Position numbers and translations under genes: made by a program | NCBI RefSeq assembly: GCF_026410405.1 | Contig: NZ_JAPMLN010000014.1 | Coordinates: 62,001-126,000, forward strand | Length of the DNA: 64,000 nucleotides | Direction: 5' to 3' | Origin: Marinicella gelatinilytica | Lineage (GTDB): Bacteria > Pseudomonadota > Gammaproteobacteria > Xanthomonadales > Marinicellaceae | Shown: positions 54,375-63,136 of the stretch, piece after piece | Numbering within the stretch: the stretch's first letter is position 1 | Layout: each line of letters starts with the position of its first letter | The notes under the pieces: model-generated | The model's database searches: none | What the model saw: only the letters and a program-made list of their open reading frames with translations | Told to the model about the DNA's origin: nothing

Positions 54375-54989
54375 TTAGACAGTGCCTGAAGTCATGCGCT
54401 GTTCTATGGCAGTGATGTTGCTATCAATATCGGTAAAATCAGGATTTATGACGTTAGCAATCCAGCCATGCCATAAATCACAATCTCGCTGGATTTGATG
54501 ATAACTCAGTAAAGTGTGATTAATGCAGCCAAGTCCTATTCGGGACACCAAGACCACCGGCAAGGCCATGGCTGTTGCCAAATCCTTGAGCATCAGTGTA
54601 TTGGATAAAGGCACGCACCAGCCGCCGACGCCTTCCACCAAAATCCGATCAACTTTTTGTTGTAACTGCTTAAATTGATCAAGACAGTCCATTAAGCTAA
54701 ATGTTTGATTGCTATCTGCAATGTGTGGGGAAGCTGGTTTATCATATAAATAGGGGTTCACCTCAGTCACTGGTTGTCCGGTAACAGCCGCTAAATGCTG
54801 GGCATCTTCACTGACACGTTTGCCATCATAATAACTGGCACCGGTGGCCATAGGTTTAAATGCAGCCACTGAAAAACCTTGTTGTTTCCATGCGTTAAGA
54901 ATTTGACAGGCAACATGTGTTTTACCGGCGTCGGTGTCGGTGGCGGTGATAAAACAAGATGGTAACGATGTGTAATCAGTGATGCGCAT
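54375..54989 (-). CDS. bioD: Dethiobiotin synthetase BioD
   Basis: ATP-dependent carboxylase converting 7,8-diaminopelargonate to dethiobiotin. The 204-residue protein has P-loop TDTDAGKTHVA, KPMATGA, PYLYDKPASPHIA and LVEGVGGWCVPL (the glycine-rich switch). VLVSRIGLGCINHTLLS follows. It supplies the step missing from the bioCHFB locus 27-33 kb away; a bioA-type aminotransferase is not in the window. The start overlaps the rsmA end by 14 bases. Confidence 0.93.
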   Translation of the reverse strand: MRITDYTSLPSCFITATDTDAGKTHVACQILNAWKQQGFSVAAFKPMATGASYYDGKRVSEDAQHLAAVTGQPVTEVNPYLYDKPASPHIADSNQTFSLMDCLDQFKQLQQKVDRILVEGVGGWCVPLSNTLMLKDLATAMALPVVLVSRIGLGCINHTLLSYHQIQRDCDLWHGWIANVINPDFTDIDSNITAIEQRMTSGTV

Positions 54990-55734
54990 GGTACTGTTGT
55001 GCCAGTTGTTCGTATTGTGTCACCAGAAGGGTTTCGGGGCGCTGTTGCGGATCAATATGAAAAGACTGCAATTCATCATCGCTAAACCATTTTTTTAAAT
55101 TGTTGCGAATGGTTTTACGGCGTTGTGCGAAAGCTTGTTTGACGATAAATTCTAAACTGGTAATATCGACTTCTGTGGGATTGATTTTTGGAATCAGTTC
55201 AATAATCTGAGAATCAACCTTGGGTACCGGTTTAAATGCCTCTGGAGGAACTGTGAGTGCCGCATAACAATCAAACCGGTGTTGTAACATCACCGATAAA
55301 CGACCAAATGCTTTAACACCTGGTGGGGCACATATCCGTTGAACCAGCTCTTTTTGCAACATAAAAACACCCCGTTGAATGTGGTTTGATTGTTTTAACA
55401 GGTTAATCAGCAACGGTGATGATATGTTGTAGGGAAGGTTGCCGACAACGAGATAAGAACCCTGGTTTAATTTTAATTGCAACGCATCCTGGTGATAAAT
55501 GGTCACATGTTTATGCTGTCGGAATCTTTGTTGTAAAGGTGCGATTAAATCTTGATCAAACTCAATGAGAGAAAGAGGCACACCTACTTCAGCCAAATGG
55601 TCTGTTAAAGCGCCGGTTCCCGGTCCAATTTCAATGATTTGTTGTGACTGTTCAGGCCTGATAAGTTGAATTATTTGTGCAATGATGGCTGCATCTTGCA
55701 GAAAATTTTGTCCTAATCGTTTTTTAGCACGCAT
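54976..55734 (-). CDS. rsmA: 16S rRNA dimethyladenosine transferase RsmA (KsgA)
   Basis: Dimethylates two adjacent adenines near the 3' end of 16S rRNA during 30S maturation. The 252-residue form starts at ATG 55734 with RAKKRLGQNFLQD; an upstream in-frame ATG would overlap pdxA more. SAM motif EIGPGTGALTDHL, and the catalytic NLPYNISSPLL (NxPY) are intact. The start overlaps the pdxA stop by 11 bases. Confidence 0.95.
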   Translation of the reverse strand: MRAKKRLGQNFLQDAAIIAQIIQLIRPEQSQQIIEIGPGTGALTDHLAEVGVPLSLIEFDQDLIAPLQQRFRQHKHVTIYHQDALQLKLNQGSYLVVGNLPYNISSPLLINLLKQSNHIQRGVFMLQKELVQRICAPPGVKAFGRLSVMLQHRFDCYAALTVPPEAFKPVPKVDSQIIELIPKINPTEVDITSLEFIVKQAFAQRRKTIRNNLKKWFSDDELQSFHIDPQQRPETLLVTQYEQLAQQYHAHH

Positions 55735-56647
55735 AATTTTTTTGGTGATTAACACATTGACGTGCCAGCTCAATGGCGGCTTTTAAGCTGCCGGCATCAG
55801 CAAGTCCCTGTCCGGCAATATCCAATGCTGTGCCATGATCAACGCTGGTTCTGATAATGGGCAGTCCCAATGTGATATTCACTGATTCTCCAAATCCGGC
55901 ATATTTAAGTGGTGCCAAACCTTGATCATGGTACATGGCGAGAATCGCGTCATACTGCTTCACACGGTTGGGTGTAAATAAAGTGTCTGCGGGTATCGGT
56001 CCTGATATGTGATAGCCCGATTGTCGTAATTCATCAAGTGCCGGAATAATGACGTCAATTTCTTCGTGACCCAAATGCCCACCTTCGCCCGCATGTGGAT
56101 TTAAACTACAGACCGCAATATGGGGGTTGTCAATCGCAAATTTAAGTTTCAGGTCTTTGGCCATTATCTTGATAACAGTTTGGATTTTTTGGCCGGTAAT
56201 GGCTTGCGCCACTTCTTTAAGCGGTAGATGAGTGGTGACCAAGGCCACTTTCATGACCTTGTTGAGTAACATCATCACCACTTCATCTGTGTCGGTTAAT
56301 TCGGCTAAATATTCGGTATGACCGGAGAAAGGAATGCCGGCATCGTTGATGATGCCTTTATGAATAGGATTGGTTACCATGGCATCAAAACGTCCTTCTA
56401 AGCAGCCCAAAGCCGCAACCCTGATGGTATCTAAAACATATTGGGCGTTGGCTTTATTGAGCTGTCCAAATTGGCTGGGCTGAGCCAAGATTACCGGTAC
56501 GATGCGCTGTTTGGGAAAGCTTGATAATTGACGAGCAATGAGATCAGGGTCGCCAATCAGAACACAATCATTTAAGTGGTTTTCTAACTGAGACAATAAC
56601 TCCGTTCCGATGCCCGCCGGTTCGCCTAAGGTGATGGCCAGTGTCAT
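55724..56647 (-). CDS. pdxA: 4-hydroxythreonine-4-phosphate dehydrogenase PdxA
   Basis: Oxidises 4-phosphohydroxythreonine in pyridoxal phosphate synthesis. The 307-residue protein (E. coli 329) has LGEPAGIGTELL, NPIHKGIINDAGIPFSGHTEYLAEL, VCSLNPHAGEGGHLGHEE with metal-binding His, and AMYHDQGLAPLKYAGFGESVN. TSVDHGTALDIAG is near the end. Part of the conserved lptD-surA-pdxA-rsmA operon. Confidence 0.95.
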   Translation of the reverse strand: MTLAITLGEPAGIGTELLSQLENHLNDCVLIGDPDLIARQLSSFPKQRIVPVILAQPSQFGQLNKANAQYVLDTIRVAALGCLEGRFDAMVTNPIHKGIINDAGIPFSGHTEYLAELTDTDEVVMMLLNKVMKVALVTTHLPLKEVAQAITGQKIQTVIKIMAKDLKLKFAIDNPHIAVCSLNPHAGEGGHLGHEEIDVIIPALDELRQSGYHISGPIPADTLFTPNRVKQYDAILAMYHDQGLAPLKYAGFGESVNITLGLPIIRTSVDHGTALDIAGQGLADAGSLKAAIELARQCVNHQKNYAC

Positions 56648-56658
56648 AAAATATAGAA

Positions 56659-57915
56659 TTAAATGCGGATATCAACGAACGCTTCACCGCGTATTTCACG
56701 AACCCAGGTATCTATGGTTTGTTGAACCTTACGTTGACGGATGGCTTGTTCAGCTTGCTGACGTTTGTATGCTTCTGTCACATCAGCTTGCTTTTTGTCC
56801 AATAGCTTGACCACGTGCCAACCGGCTTCAGTCTGAAATGGACTGGACATTTCATTTATATCAAGATTTTTAATGATACCACCCATGCGATCACCCAATT
56901 CTTCGGGCACACGCCAACCCATATCACCACCTAATGGTGCCGAGTCATAATCATCAGAGTGTTCTTCTGCGATGGCTGCAAACTCCGCGCCATCTTGTAG
57001 TTGTTGGTATAAATCGTTAATGATTTTCATGCCATCTTTGGGCGATGTGATTTCATCAGAGGCAACCATTAAATGTTGAACTTTGTACTGGTCAACCATT
57101 TTAGTGGTCTGGTCTCGTTGATCGATCAGTTTAACTAAATGAAAACCACTGGCTGAGCGCAATGGTCGTGTAATTTCACCCACTGACAAGGATTTAGCCT
57201 GTTCAGCAAATATCGGTGGTAATTGATTTATTGGTCGCCAGCCTAAATGACCGCCTTCCAATGCTTTTTGGCCGTCTGAATACTGGGTGGCAATTACCGC
57301 AAAGTCAGCTCCGGCAATCAATTGTTCTCTTAAGTCGTTGATAACGGCACGTTTAGCCTCAACAGTGGCTTCATCAGCACCTTCGGGAATTGCGATGAGT
57401 ATATGTTGAATGTCGACTTCACCTTGGTCTAATTCATTATCCGCCAAGAATAAATCGATTTCATTATCACTAATCTTCACCGTTGAATTGGCATAAGCAT
57501 AACGAACGCGTTCAGTAATCATGTCTTTCCGCATATCATCACGAAAATCAGCAAAGTTAAAACCATCTGCCTCAATGGTTTCTCTCATTTGCACCAGAGA
57601 AATACCATTCTGACGCGCAATATTGGTTAAAGCGGCATCAACCTCAGCATCGGAAATGCGGATGCCCACTTGTTCAGCTTTTTGTAGCTGAACTTTCTGG
57701 ACAATTAGTTTTTCCAAAACCTGTTTATTTAAAATACTATCAGGTGGCGCCGGATTACCACTGGCTTCAATTTGTTTTTTTATGGAGTTAGCAGAGCGTT
57801 CTAATTCTGAGCGCATAATGACTGAATCGTCAACCACGGCGACAATTTCATCCAATAATTGTTCAGCCGTTGCCAGTGGAGATATAAATAGAAGCAAGTA
57901 AATAAATTTTTTCAT
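56659..57915 (-). CDS. surA: Periplasmic chaperone SurA
   Basis: Folding factor for outer-membrane beta-barrels. The 418-residue protein has a signal peptide (KFIYLLLFISPLATA), the SurA N-terminal domain (LLDEIVAVVDDSVIMRSELERS), two parvulin isomerase domains (about 170-265 and 280-380), and the C-terminal helix. Both parvulin domains have the GG(D/H)LGWR-type motif (EGGHLGWRPINQLP and LGGDMGWRVPEEL). Located directly after lptD, its main client. Confidence 0.96.
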   Translation of the reverse strand: MKKFIYLLLFISPLATAEQLLDEIVAVVDDSVIMRSELERSANSIKKQIEASGNPAPPDSILNKQVLEKLIVQKVQLQKAEQVGIRISDAEVDAALTNIARQNGISLVQMRETIEADGFNFADFRDDMRKDMITERVRYAYANSTVKISDNEIDLFLADNELDQGEVDIQHILIAIPEGADEATVEAKRAVINDLREQLIAGADFAVIATQYSDGQKALEGGHLGWRPINQLPPIFAEQAKSLSVGEITRPLRSASGFHLVKLIDQRDQTTKMVDQYKVQHLMVASDEITSPKDGMKIINDLYQQLQDGAEFAAIAEEHSDDYDSAPLGGDMGWRVPEELGDRMGGIIKNLDINEMSSPFQTEAGWHVVKLLDKKQADVTEAYKRQQAEQAIRQRKVQQTIDTWVREIRGEAFVDIRI

Positions 57916-57917
57916 AA

Positions 57918-60089
57918 TTAAAATGTCTCTTGGTATCCTAATATGGATTGTTGTAGTAATTGCCGTGGGTCCCGGCCTAATGAACCCAATCCGTTTAATT
58001 GTATTTCAGCGTAGATGCCATTGTTACTCAAACCGGATTCATCCACCAAATAGTGTCTGGCCACTAATCTAAATGCCCAACAACAGCTTTTATGTTCATA
58101 ACCAAATAAAGCTTCAATGGTTTTACTGCTGCGGGTTGAATAATTCCAGCGAGCGATTATACGATGTCGATTGTTAATGGGTAAGACAACCGATGCATCA
58201 AACTGTTCAATTTTAGATCTTCTATAGCGATAGGCAAAATTATAAAGGGTGTTGTTATCGGTTATATGTTGAATACGCAGCGCACCGCGCTCTAATTCAG
58301 TGTCGTCTTCATTGTAATGCAGACTTAAGCCTGCTGACCAGTATTGTGATAAAAATAGATTATAATCAAATATAATGGGTGACTGAGTAATGGTTTGCGG
58401 ATTATCATTAATTTGAACTTGTTGATCTTCAAAATAATTAATTTGACCAATGGTCCAGTTCCAGCGTTCTTGGCCGTCATCACCAAAATTGCGTTGTGTG
58501 AAAGCCAATGCGGCCTGATTCATGTCTGATTGACGATCTGCACCGGAAAATCGATTGGTTTGAAACAATAAAGAACTACCAAAGCTCAGTTCGCGACTGT
58601 CAAATATAGGAATGTCAGATTGGTCCCGGTAAGGCGCATAAGTATAAAAAAGTCGTGGTTCGATGGTTTTATAGCCACCATCGTTGTCATTCTTTTGAAA
58701 AGTTAATCCTAAATCAGCGGATATAATTGGTAAATTACGATTAATATCCGGTCGATTGTCATCAAAATTATAGTGAGTGCTTCGGTATTGTAATTTAGGT
58801 TTAATATAACCCCAGGCAGAAGTCCATTGTTTTTCAATCCAAGGCGTAATATCGGTTCGCCAAGCGCCAATGGCATCTTCTTTATAAAAGTTAATCAATT
58901 CCGATTGAACGCCATAGCTGTATTGTTGCGCATAGTTGTTTTGAAACCAGTCAAAACTGACTTCAGGTAAGGTTCGGTATGGTTCTCTGGCTGGTGTAAT
59001 TTGTTCACTTAAGACATCATACTCGTTGATACCGGCAAAAAACTGCCAGCTGGGTGCAGAGCCGCGTATGCCTATTTTACTTTTTAAATAAGGTGTTGAC
59101 GTGATATAAGCGCTGGATGCAAAGTCTTCATAATAACGACTATCTGAAACCGATTGAATATGGCTGTCAAACCGCCAGCCGTCACTTATGCGAGTGGTGT
59201 GACGATAATCAACTAAACTGCGATCACGTAATCGTTTATCATCATTCGGTAAAAAGCTGCCTTCAAAGACGCCCTGACTTTGCGCTGTTAAGTAGCGGTA
59301 TTGTGCGCCCAACATCACACCATGATCAGCAATAAAGCGTGGCGTTAATGTCATATCCATATTCGGTTTGATGTTAATATAATATGGCACAGATAAGTCC
59401 AGACCGGTGGTGTTGGAGTAGGAAACACCCGGCACTAAAAAGCCGCTTCTTCGGTCATCATTAATGGGTAATTTGGCGTAAGGCAAATACAACACCGGTA
59501 CATTTTTAATGCGCAAGGTGAGATTTCTAAAAGTGCCAACACCTTCAGTGTGGTCTAAATCTGCAGATTCTGCCCGCACTTCCCAGTCACGTTGGGCCGG
59601 TGCGCAAGTGGAAAAGGTAACGGTTTGTAAGTGCGATTGATTGTCGGCTATTTTCATGTAGTCCGCTTGACCGTTCATGTCAGAATCGATTAAAAAATAA
59701 TTAACCTCACGTAATTGTGTTTCTTCATGTTCGGTGTCCATAATAACTGACATAGCCGATATGCGTTGTGATTTGTTCTGTAATTGGACAATGCCCTGTG
59801 AATGGAATGTCAAATCACTTCGGTCATAAATTAAAGAGGGTGTTAATAAACTGACATCATTTTGTTTAATGCAGACATCGCCGTGGATTAATAAGCGATT
59901 GTCATCTAAGCGCTTGGTTTCTCGGGCTGCTAAACGCACTTTTTCATCAAAGATGGGTTGCTCAAAACACGCCTGATGTTCCGGGTTTAAGGCCATATCA
60001 ATCACCGGACAGTCATTGATTTGGGCATGCCCAAAGCTTGGAATAAGTAATATGAGTAAGACAAAGAAAATGAGGTTTTTGTTTGGCAA
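57918..60089 (-). CDS. lptD: LPS-assembly outer-membrane protein LptD
   Basis: Outer-membrane barrel that inserts LPS at the cell surface with LptE. The 723-residue protein has a signal peptide (IFFVLLILLIPSFGHA), the OstA-like jellyroll domain (about 45-175, RLDDNRLLIHGDVCIKQNDVSLLTPSLIYDRS) and the C-terminal LptD barrel. Cysteines near the N terminus (NDCPVID and QACFEQP) and the CC pair near the C terminus (HKSCCWAF) match the conserved disulfide cysteines. First gene of the operon. Confidence 0.94.
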   Translation of the reverse strand: MPNKNLIFFVLLILLIPSFGHAQINDCPVIDMALNPEHQACFEQPIFDEKVRLAARETKRLDDNRLLIHGDVCIKQNDVSLLTPSLIYDRSDLTFHSQGIVQLQNKSQRISAMSVIMDTEHEETQLREVNYFLIDSDMNGQADYMKIADNQSHLQTVTFSTCAPAQRDWEVRAESADLDHTEGVGTFRNLTLRIKNVPVLYLPYAKLPINDDRRSGFLVPGVSYSNTTGLDLSVPYYINIKPNMDMTLTPRFIADHGVMLGAQYRYLTAQSQGVFEGSFLPNDDKRLRDRSLVDYRHTTRISDGWRFDSHIQSVSDSRYYEDFASSAYITSTPYLKSKIGIRGSAPSWQFFAGINEYDVLSEQITPAREPYRTLPEVSFDWFQNNYAQQYSYGVQSELINFYKEDAIGAWRTDITPWIEKQWTSAWGYIKPKLQYRSTHYNFDDNRPDINRNLPIISADLGLTFQKNDNDGGYKTIEPRLFYTYAPYRDQSDIPIFDSRELSFGSSLLFQTNRFSGADRQSDMNQAALAFTQRNFGDDGQERWNWTIGQINYFEDQQVQINDNPQTITQSPIIFDYNLFLSQYWSAGLSLHYNEDDTELERGALRIQHITDNNTLYNFAYRYRRSKIEQFDASVVLPINNRHRIIARWNYSTRSSKTIEALFGYEHKSCCWAFRLVARHYLVDESGLSNNGIYAEIQLNGLGSLGRDPRQLLQQSILGYQETF

Positions 60090-60353
60090 ATTAATTCCAG
60101 TTTAAAAATTGAGATTGTAGAGGTCTCGTTTAACTAAGGACAATGGTTTACGGTCCGGATAGACTATTTTTACTTTTAACTATTGAAATCTTTATTTCAC
60201 ATATTCGTCTATAGTTATAAATATACCTCTTTTTATTTACAATAGCAGCGGGCTATTTTAATATGGATGGTGGTAAATGTCCGCACCGGATGTTTAATTT
60301 TTTATGTAGACTTGTCCGTAACAAGTCGAAAATGTTTTATGAGGATGATAATT

Positions 60354-60695
60354 ATGGCAGGAAAATTCTGTATTTCAAAAGGTAAAGATGGAAAAGATTA
60401 CTTTGTGTTAAAAGCCGGTAATGGTGAAGTTATTTTTCAGTCGCAAGGTTACAAATCGGCGAGCGGTTGTGAAAACGGTATAGAGTCAGTGAGAAAGCAT
60501 GCCGCTGATGAGAGTAATTTTGAATGTCGTGAAGCGAAGGATGGACGTAAATACTTTATTCTTAAAGCCAGCAACGGTCAGGAAATCGGGCGCTCACAGA
60601 TGTATAAATCAGAAAGTGGCTGTATGAATGGTATTGCTTCAGTGGCAAAAAATGCCGGTGGTGCAAGTATTTCTGATGAACGTGATAGCGTTTAA
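60354..60695 (+). CDS. YegP-type DUF1508 protein, two repeats
   Basis: A 113-residue cytosolic protein with two copies of the DUF1508 fold (about 6-50 and 57-103): FVLKAGNGEVIFQSQGYKSASGCENGIESV and FILKASNGQEIGRSQMYKSESGCMNGIASV. ATG 60354 is preferred because GAGGA is 8 bases upstream, although the frame is open back to 60267. Function unknown in any homologue; YegP is a small stress-related protein in E. coli. The 264-base gap between lptD and this gene shows nothing recognisable. Confidence 0.88.
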   Translation: MAGKFCISKGKDGKDYFVLKAGNGEVIFQSQGYKSASGCENGIESVRKHAADESNFECREAKDGRKYFILKASNGQEIGRSQMYKSESGCMNGIASVAKNAGGASISDERDSV

Positions 60696-60718
60696 TTACT
60701 AACGTTAAAAGTTTAATT

Positions 60719-60750
60719 AAGGCATTTTGGTTCGCCAAAATGCCTTTTTT
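60719..60750 (+). terminator. Terminator after the YegP-type gene
   Basis: AAGGCATTTTG / CAAAATGCCTTTTTT with a GTTCG loop, a strong terminator. Confidence 0.93.
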
Positions 60751-60770
60751 CATGGATTACAGGTAATAAC

Positions 60771-61511
60771 ATGACCCAATGGTTTGATAACGATGACATG
60801 TGGCGGATTTTCTATGATTGCATGTTTGATGCAGACAGCTTTCAATCAGCTGATCAGGATTGTGAAAATCTGCTGAAATTATGCGATTTTCCGGGCCATA
60901 ATGTGTTGGACTTAGCCTGTGGTCCCGGCCGGCATGTGGCAGGCTTTGCGCGTCGGGGGTTAGCGGTGACCGGTGTCGATCTCAGTGGTTTTTTACTAAA
61001 TCAAGCGGCGCAACACATTGACAAAGAAGGTTTGGACGCGACCTTGGTTCATGCTGATTTGTTGCGTTACGAGCCGCAAAAAACCTTCGATTTAATCACT
61101 AACTTGTTCTCATCTTTTGGTTATTATGAAAACCCGAAGGATAATCAACAGGTTCTCAATAACGCCTATCGCTGGCTTAAGCCCGGCGGTCAGTTTGTGC
61201 TTGATGTATTCTCTAAGGAGCAGGCGGCCATGCACATTGAACCTGTACATTGTACTGAATATGACAATGGTGATGTGCGTTTTGAACGACCCTTGCTGAT
61301 AGATAATATGAACGTTTATGCCAATGAGTGGATTCTGGTGCGCGAGGGGCAGGCTTATCGCTGGCAATACCAACATTTTATTTATTCGGCCCAAGAGTTA
61401 CAAGGCAGGCTTGAAAAAGCCGGCTTTGATGATATCCATATCTATGGATCCATGTGCGGTGATGATTATGATATGGAATCAACGCGGCTGGTTTTGGTTG
61501 CGCGTAAATAA
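60771..61511 (+). CDS. Class I SAM-dependent methyltransferase, substrate unknown
   Basis: A 246-residue methyltransferase with the SAM loop VLDLACGPGRHVAGFA (about 45-60), VTGVDLSGFLLNQA, LVHADLLRY and LITNLFSSFGYYENPKDNQQVL; RWLKPGGQFVLDVFS follows. This is the type 11/25 fold used for small molecules, so the target cannot be predicted. It is closed downstream by a terminator. Confidence 0.88.
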   Translation: MTQWFDNDDMWRIFYDCMFDADSFQSADQDCENLLKLCDFPGHNVLDLACGPGRHVAGFARRGLAVTGVDLSGFLLNQAAQHIDKEGLDATLVHADLLRYEPQKTFDLITNLFSSFGYYENPKDNQQVLNNAYRWLKPGGQFVLDVFSKEQAAMHIEPVHCTEYDNGDVRFERPLLIDNMNVYANEWILVREGQAYRWQYQHFIYSAQELQGRLEKAGFDDIHIYGSMCGDDYDMESTRLVLVARK

Positions 61512-61540
61512 AAAAGCCGATTTATGAAACCGGCTTTTTG
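61509..61540. terminator. Bidirectional terminator between methyltransferase and mscS-type gene
   Basis: AAAGCCG / CGGCTTT outer stem and AT-rich loop; A and T runs on both sides serve both genes. Confidence 0.8.
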
Positions 61541-61557
61541 TTGGTTTGCTAATACAG

Positions 61558-62436
61558 TTACTTTGTTTCATCTAATCGCTTATAAAGATGCACCTCAGTT
61601 TGCGGGTAAGGAAAGCTACAGCCGCCGGCTTCAATGTTATATTTTAATTGTTCCAATAAATCCGCCCGTACCGGCCAATAATCGGCACTGTTCACCCAAG
61701 GTCTGACGGTAAAGTTAACGCTGGATGCGCCCAATTCATTGAGCATCACTTTAGGCTCAGGATCTGTGAGGACTTTTTCGTGAGCAGCTACGGTATCAGT
61801 GATGATTTTTTTCGCGGTTTTTATGTCATCATCGTAACTAACGCCAATAACTAAATCGATGCGACGTGTCGGTTGGGCAGAATAATTGGTGATGACATCA
61901 TTGGTCACCTGGCTGTTGGGAATAATCAGGTTTTTATTATCAGTGGTGCGCAAATAGGTACTGAATAATTTAATTTCCTTAACTGTTCCACTGACATCGC
62001 TGAGTTCCACAAAATCACCAATTTTAAAGGGCCTGAACATCACCAACATAATGCCGGCGGCAAAATTGGCTAAAGAATCCTTCAAAGCCAAACCGATGGC
62101 TAAACCGGCGGCACCCACTAAGGCGATTAAAGAGGTGGTCTGGAATCCCAATTGAGTCAGGGCCATAATAATAACGAAAGTCAGCAGCGAGTAATAAACT
62201 AATTTGCTGACAAAACTGGATAGAATTTGGTCATGTTGGGTGCGGGTGATGGCTTTGGAGCTAAACGTGGCCACCCATCGGGCGATTTTTTTGCCTATCC
62301 AATAAATAAGCAGGGCAAAAATGAGGGCTTTAACAACCGATAAAACCACTTGTGGGTTATTAACCAGGTCAATTAAATAGGTTTTCATCTCAACCAAAAA
62401 ATCAGTATTTTTGGGTGTTTGTGACTCTTGCATCAA
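61558..62436 (-). CDS. MscS-family small-conductance mechanosensitive channel
   Basis: A 292-residue inner-membrane channel opening on osmotic downshock. Three N-terminal helices (about 30-50, 75-95, 100-115), then the pore-lining helix GAAGLAIGLALKDSLANFAAGIML and GDFVELSDVSGTVKEI beta domain, LIIPNSQV. Length matches E. coli MscS (286). Confidence 0.92.
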   Translation of the reverse strand: MMQESQTPKNTDFLVEMKTYLIDLVNNPQVVLSVVKALIFALLIYWIGKKIARWVATFSSKAITRTQHDQILSSFVSKLVYYSLLTFVIIMALTQLGFQTTSLIALVGAAGLAIGLALKDSLANFAAGIMLVMFRPFKIGDFVELSDVSGTVKEIKLFSTYLRTTDNKNLIIPNSQVTNDVITNYSAQPTRRIDLVIGVSYDDDIKTAKKIITDTVAAHEKVLTDPEPKVMLNELGASSVNFTVRPWVNSADYWPVRADLLEQLKYNIEAGGCSFPYPQTEVHLYKRLDETK

Positions 62437-62524
62437 TCATCTCCAACATTAAAAATGAATATTCTAACAAAACCAAGCGTTAAAATATGATGAAACTGAA
62501 TGTTATGCTTTTTTGATGCGGCTT

Positions 62525-63136
62525 TTAGTCTTGTAGAAATGCCAAAGTCAGATCTTTGGCTTCTTTGTTATTTAATAAGCCCATGTGAGATGTGTGAACA
62601 ATTCGATGCTCATCCAGCCAGTCTGCCTGGGTTTCACTCAAAGCCACGGTGCCGTCGTGCCGGCTTTTCCAGTTGGCAATAAAGCGCCCCAGACCATAGG
62701 GAGAGTCACCGGCAATCATCATGGTTTGGCGTTTTTTGATGGGTAGTTTGATGCCTTTTGATAATGGCTTAGCAGCGTGTTTAAGCAGCGCCTTATCCCA
62801 GCCCAATTCATGTAATCTTTGTGCCACTTGAGAGCCGTTAATGGGTGAGCCGATGAACAGTAATTTGCCCGGTTTGGTGATTTTAGATAGCGCCTCCATG
62901 GCTAAAATACCGCCCATGGAGTGCACCACTAAGTGAATGATGTCTTCTTCTCGGGAATTAATAAAGGCGGCCAATCTTCGAACATTAAATTTAAAAGGGT
63001 GAACGGTGGTCTTGTAACCGAAAAGGTAAACCTTAAACCCATGATCTTCTAAGAAATGTCGATAACCAATCCAAGTCCATGGTTTCATCCATAAACCATG
63101 GACCAGAACAACTGCTTGTGAGGTTGGTTTATTCAT
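62525..63136 (-). CDS. Alpha/beta hydrolase, lipase-like
   Basis: A 203-residue serine hydrolase. ATG 63136 begins [19 protein letters not shown] and overlaps the aspS stop by 8 bases (ATGAATAA), so it is translationally coupled. The oxyanion loop is VLVHGLWM, the nucleophile elbow is HSMGG (Ser near 75), and [10 protein letters not shown] with a late histidine (TSHMGLL) completes a triad like that of PGAP1/lipase-fold proteins. Substrate unknown. Confidence 0.82.
   Translation of the reverse strand: MNKPTSQAVVLVHGLWMKPWTWIGYRHFLEDHGFKVYLFGYKTTVHPFKFNVRRLAAFINSREEDIIHLVVHSMGGILAMEALSKITKPGKLLFIGSPINGSQVAQRLHELGWDKALLKHAAKPLSKGIKLPIKKRQTMMIAGDSPYGLGRFIANWKSRHDGTVALSETQADWLDEHRIVHTSHMGLLNNKEAKDLTLAFLQD

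Noticed and set aside
53465-55734. tRNA or rRNA genes near rsmA and aspS
   Set aside because: No cloverleaf-forming sequence was recognised in these or other gaps; absence by eye is not proof.
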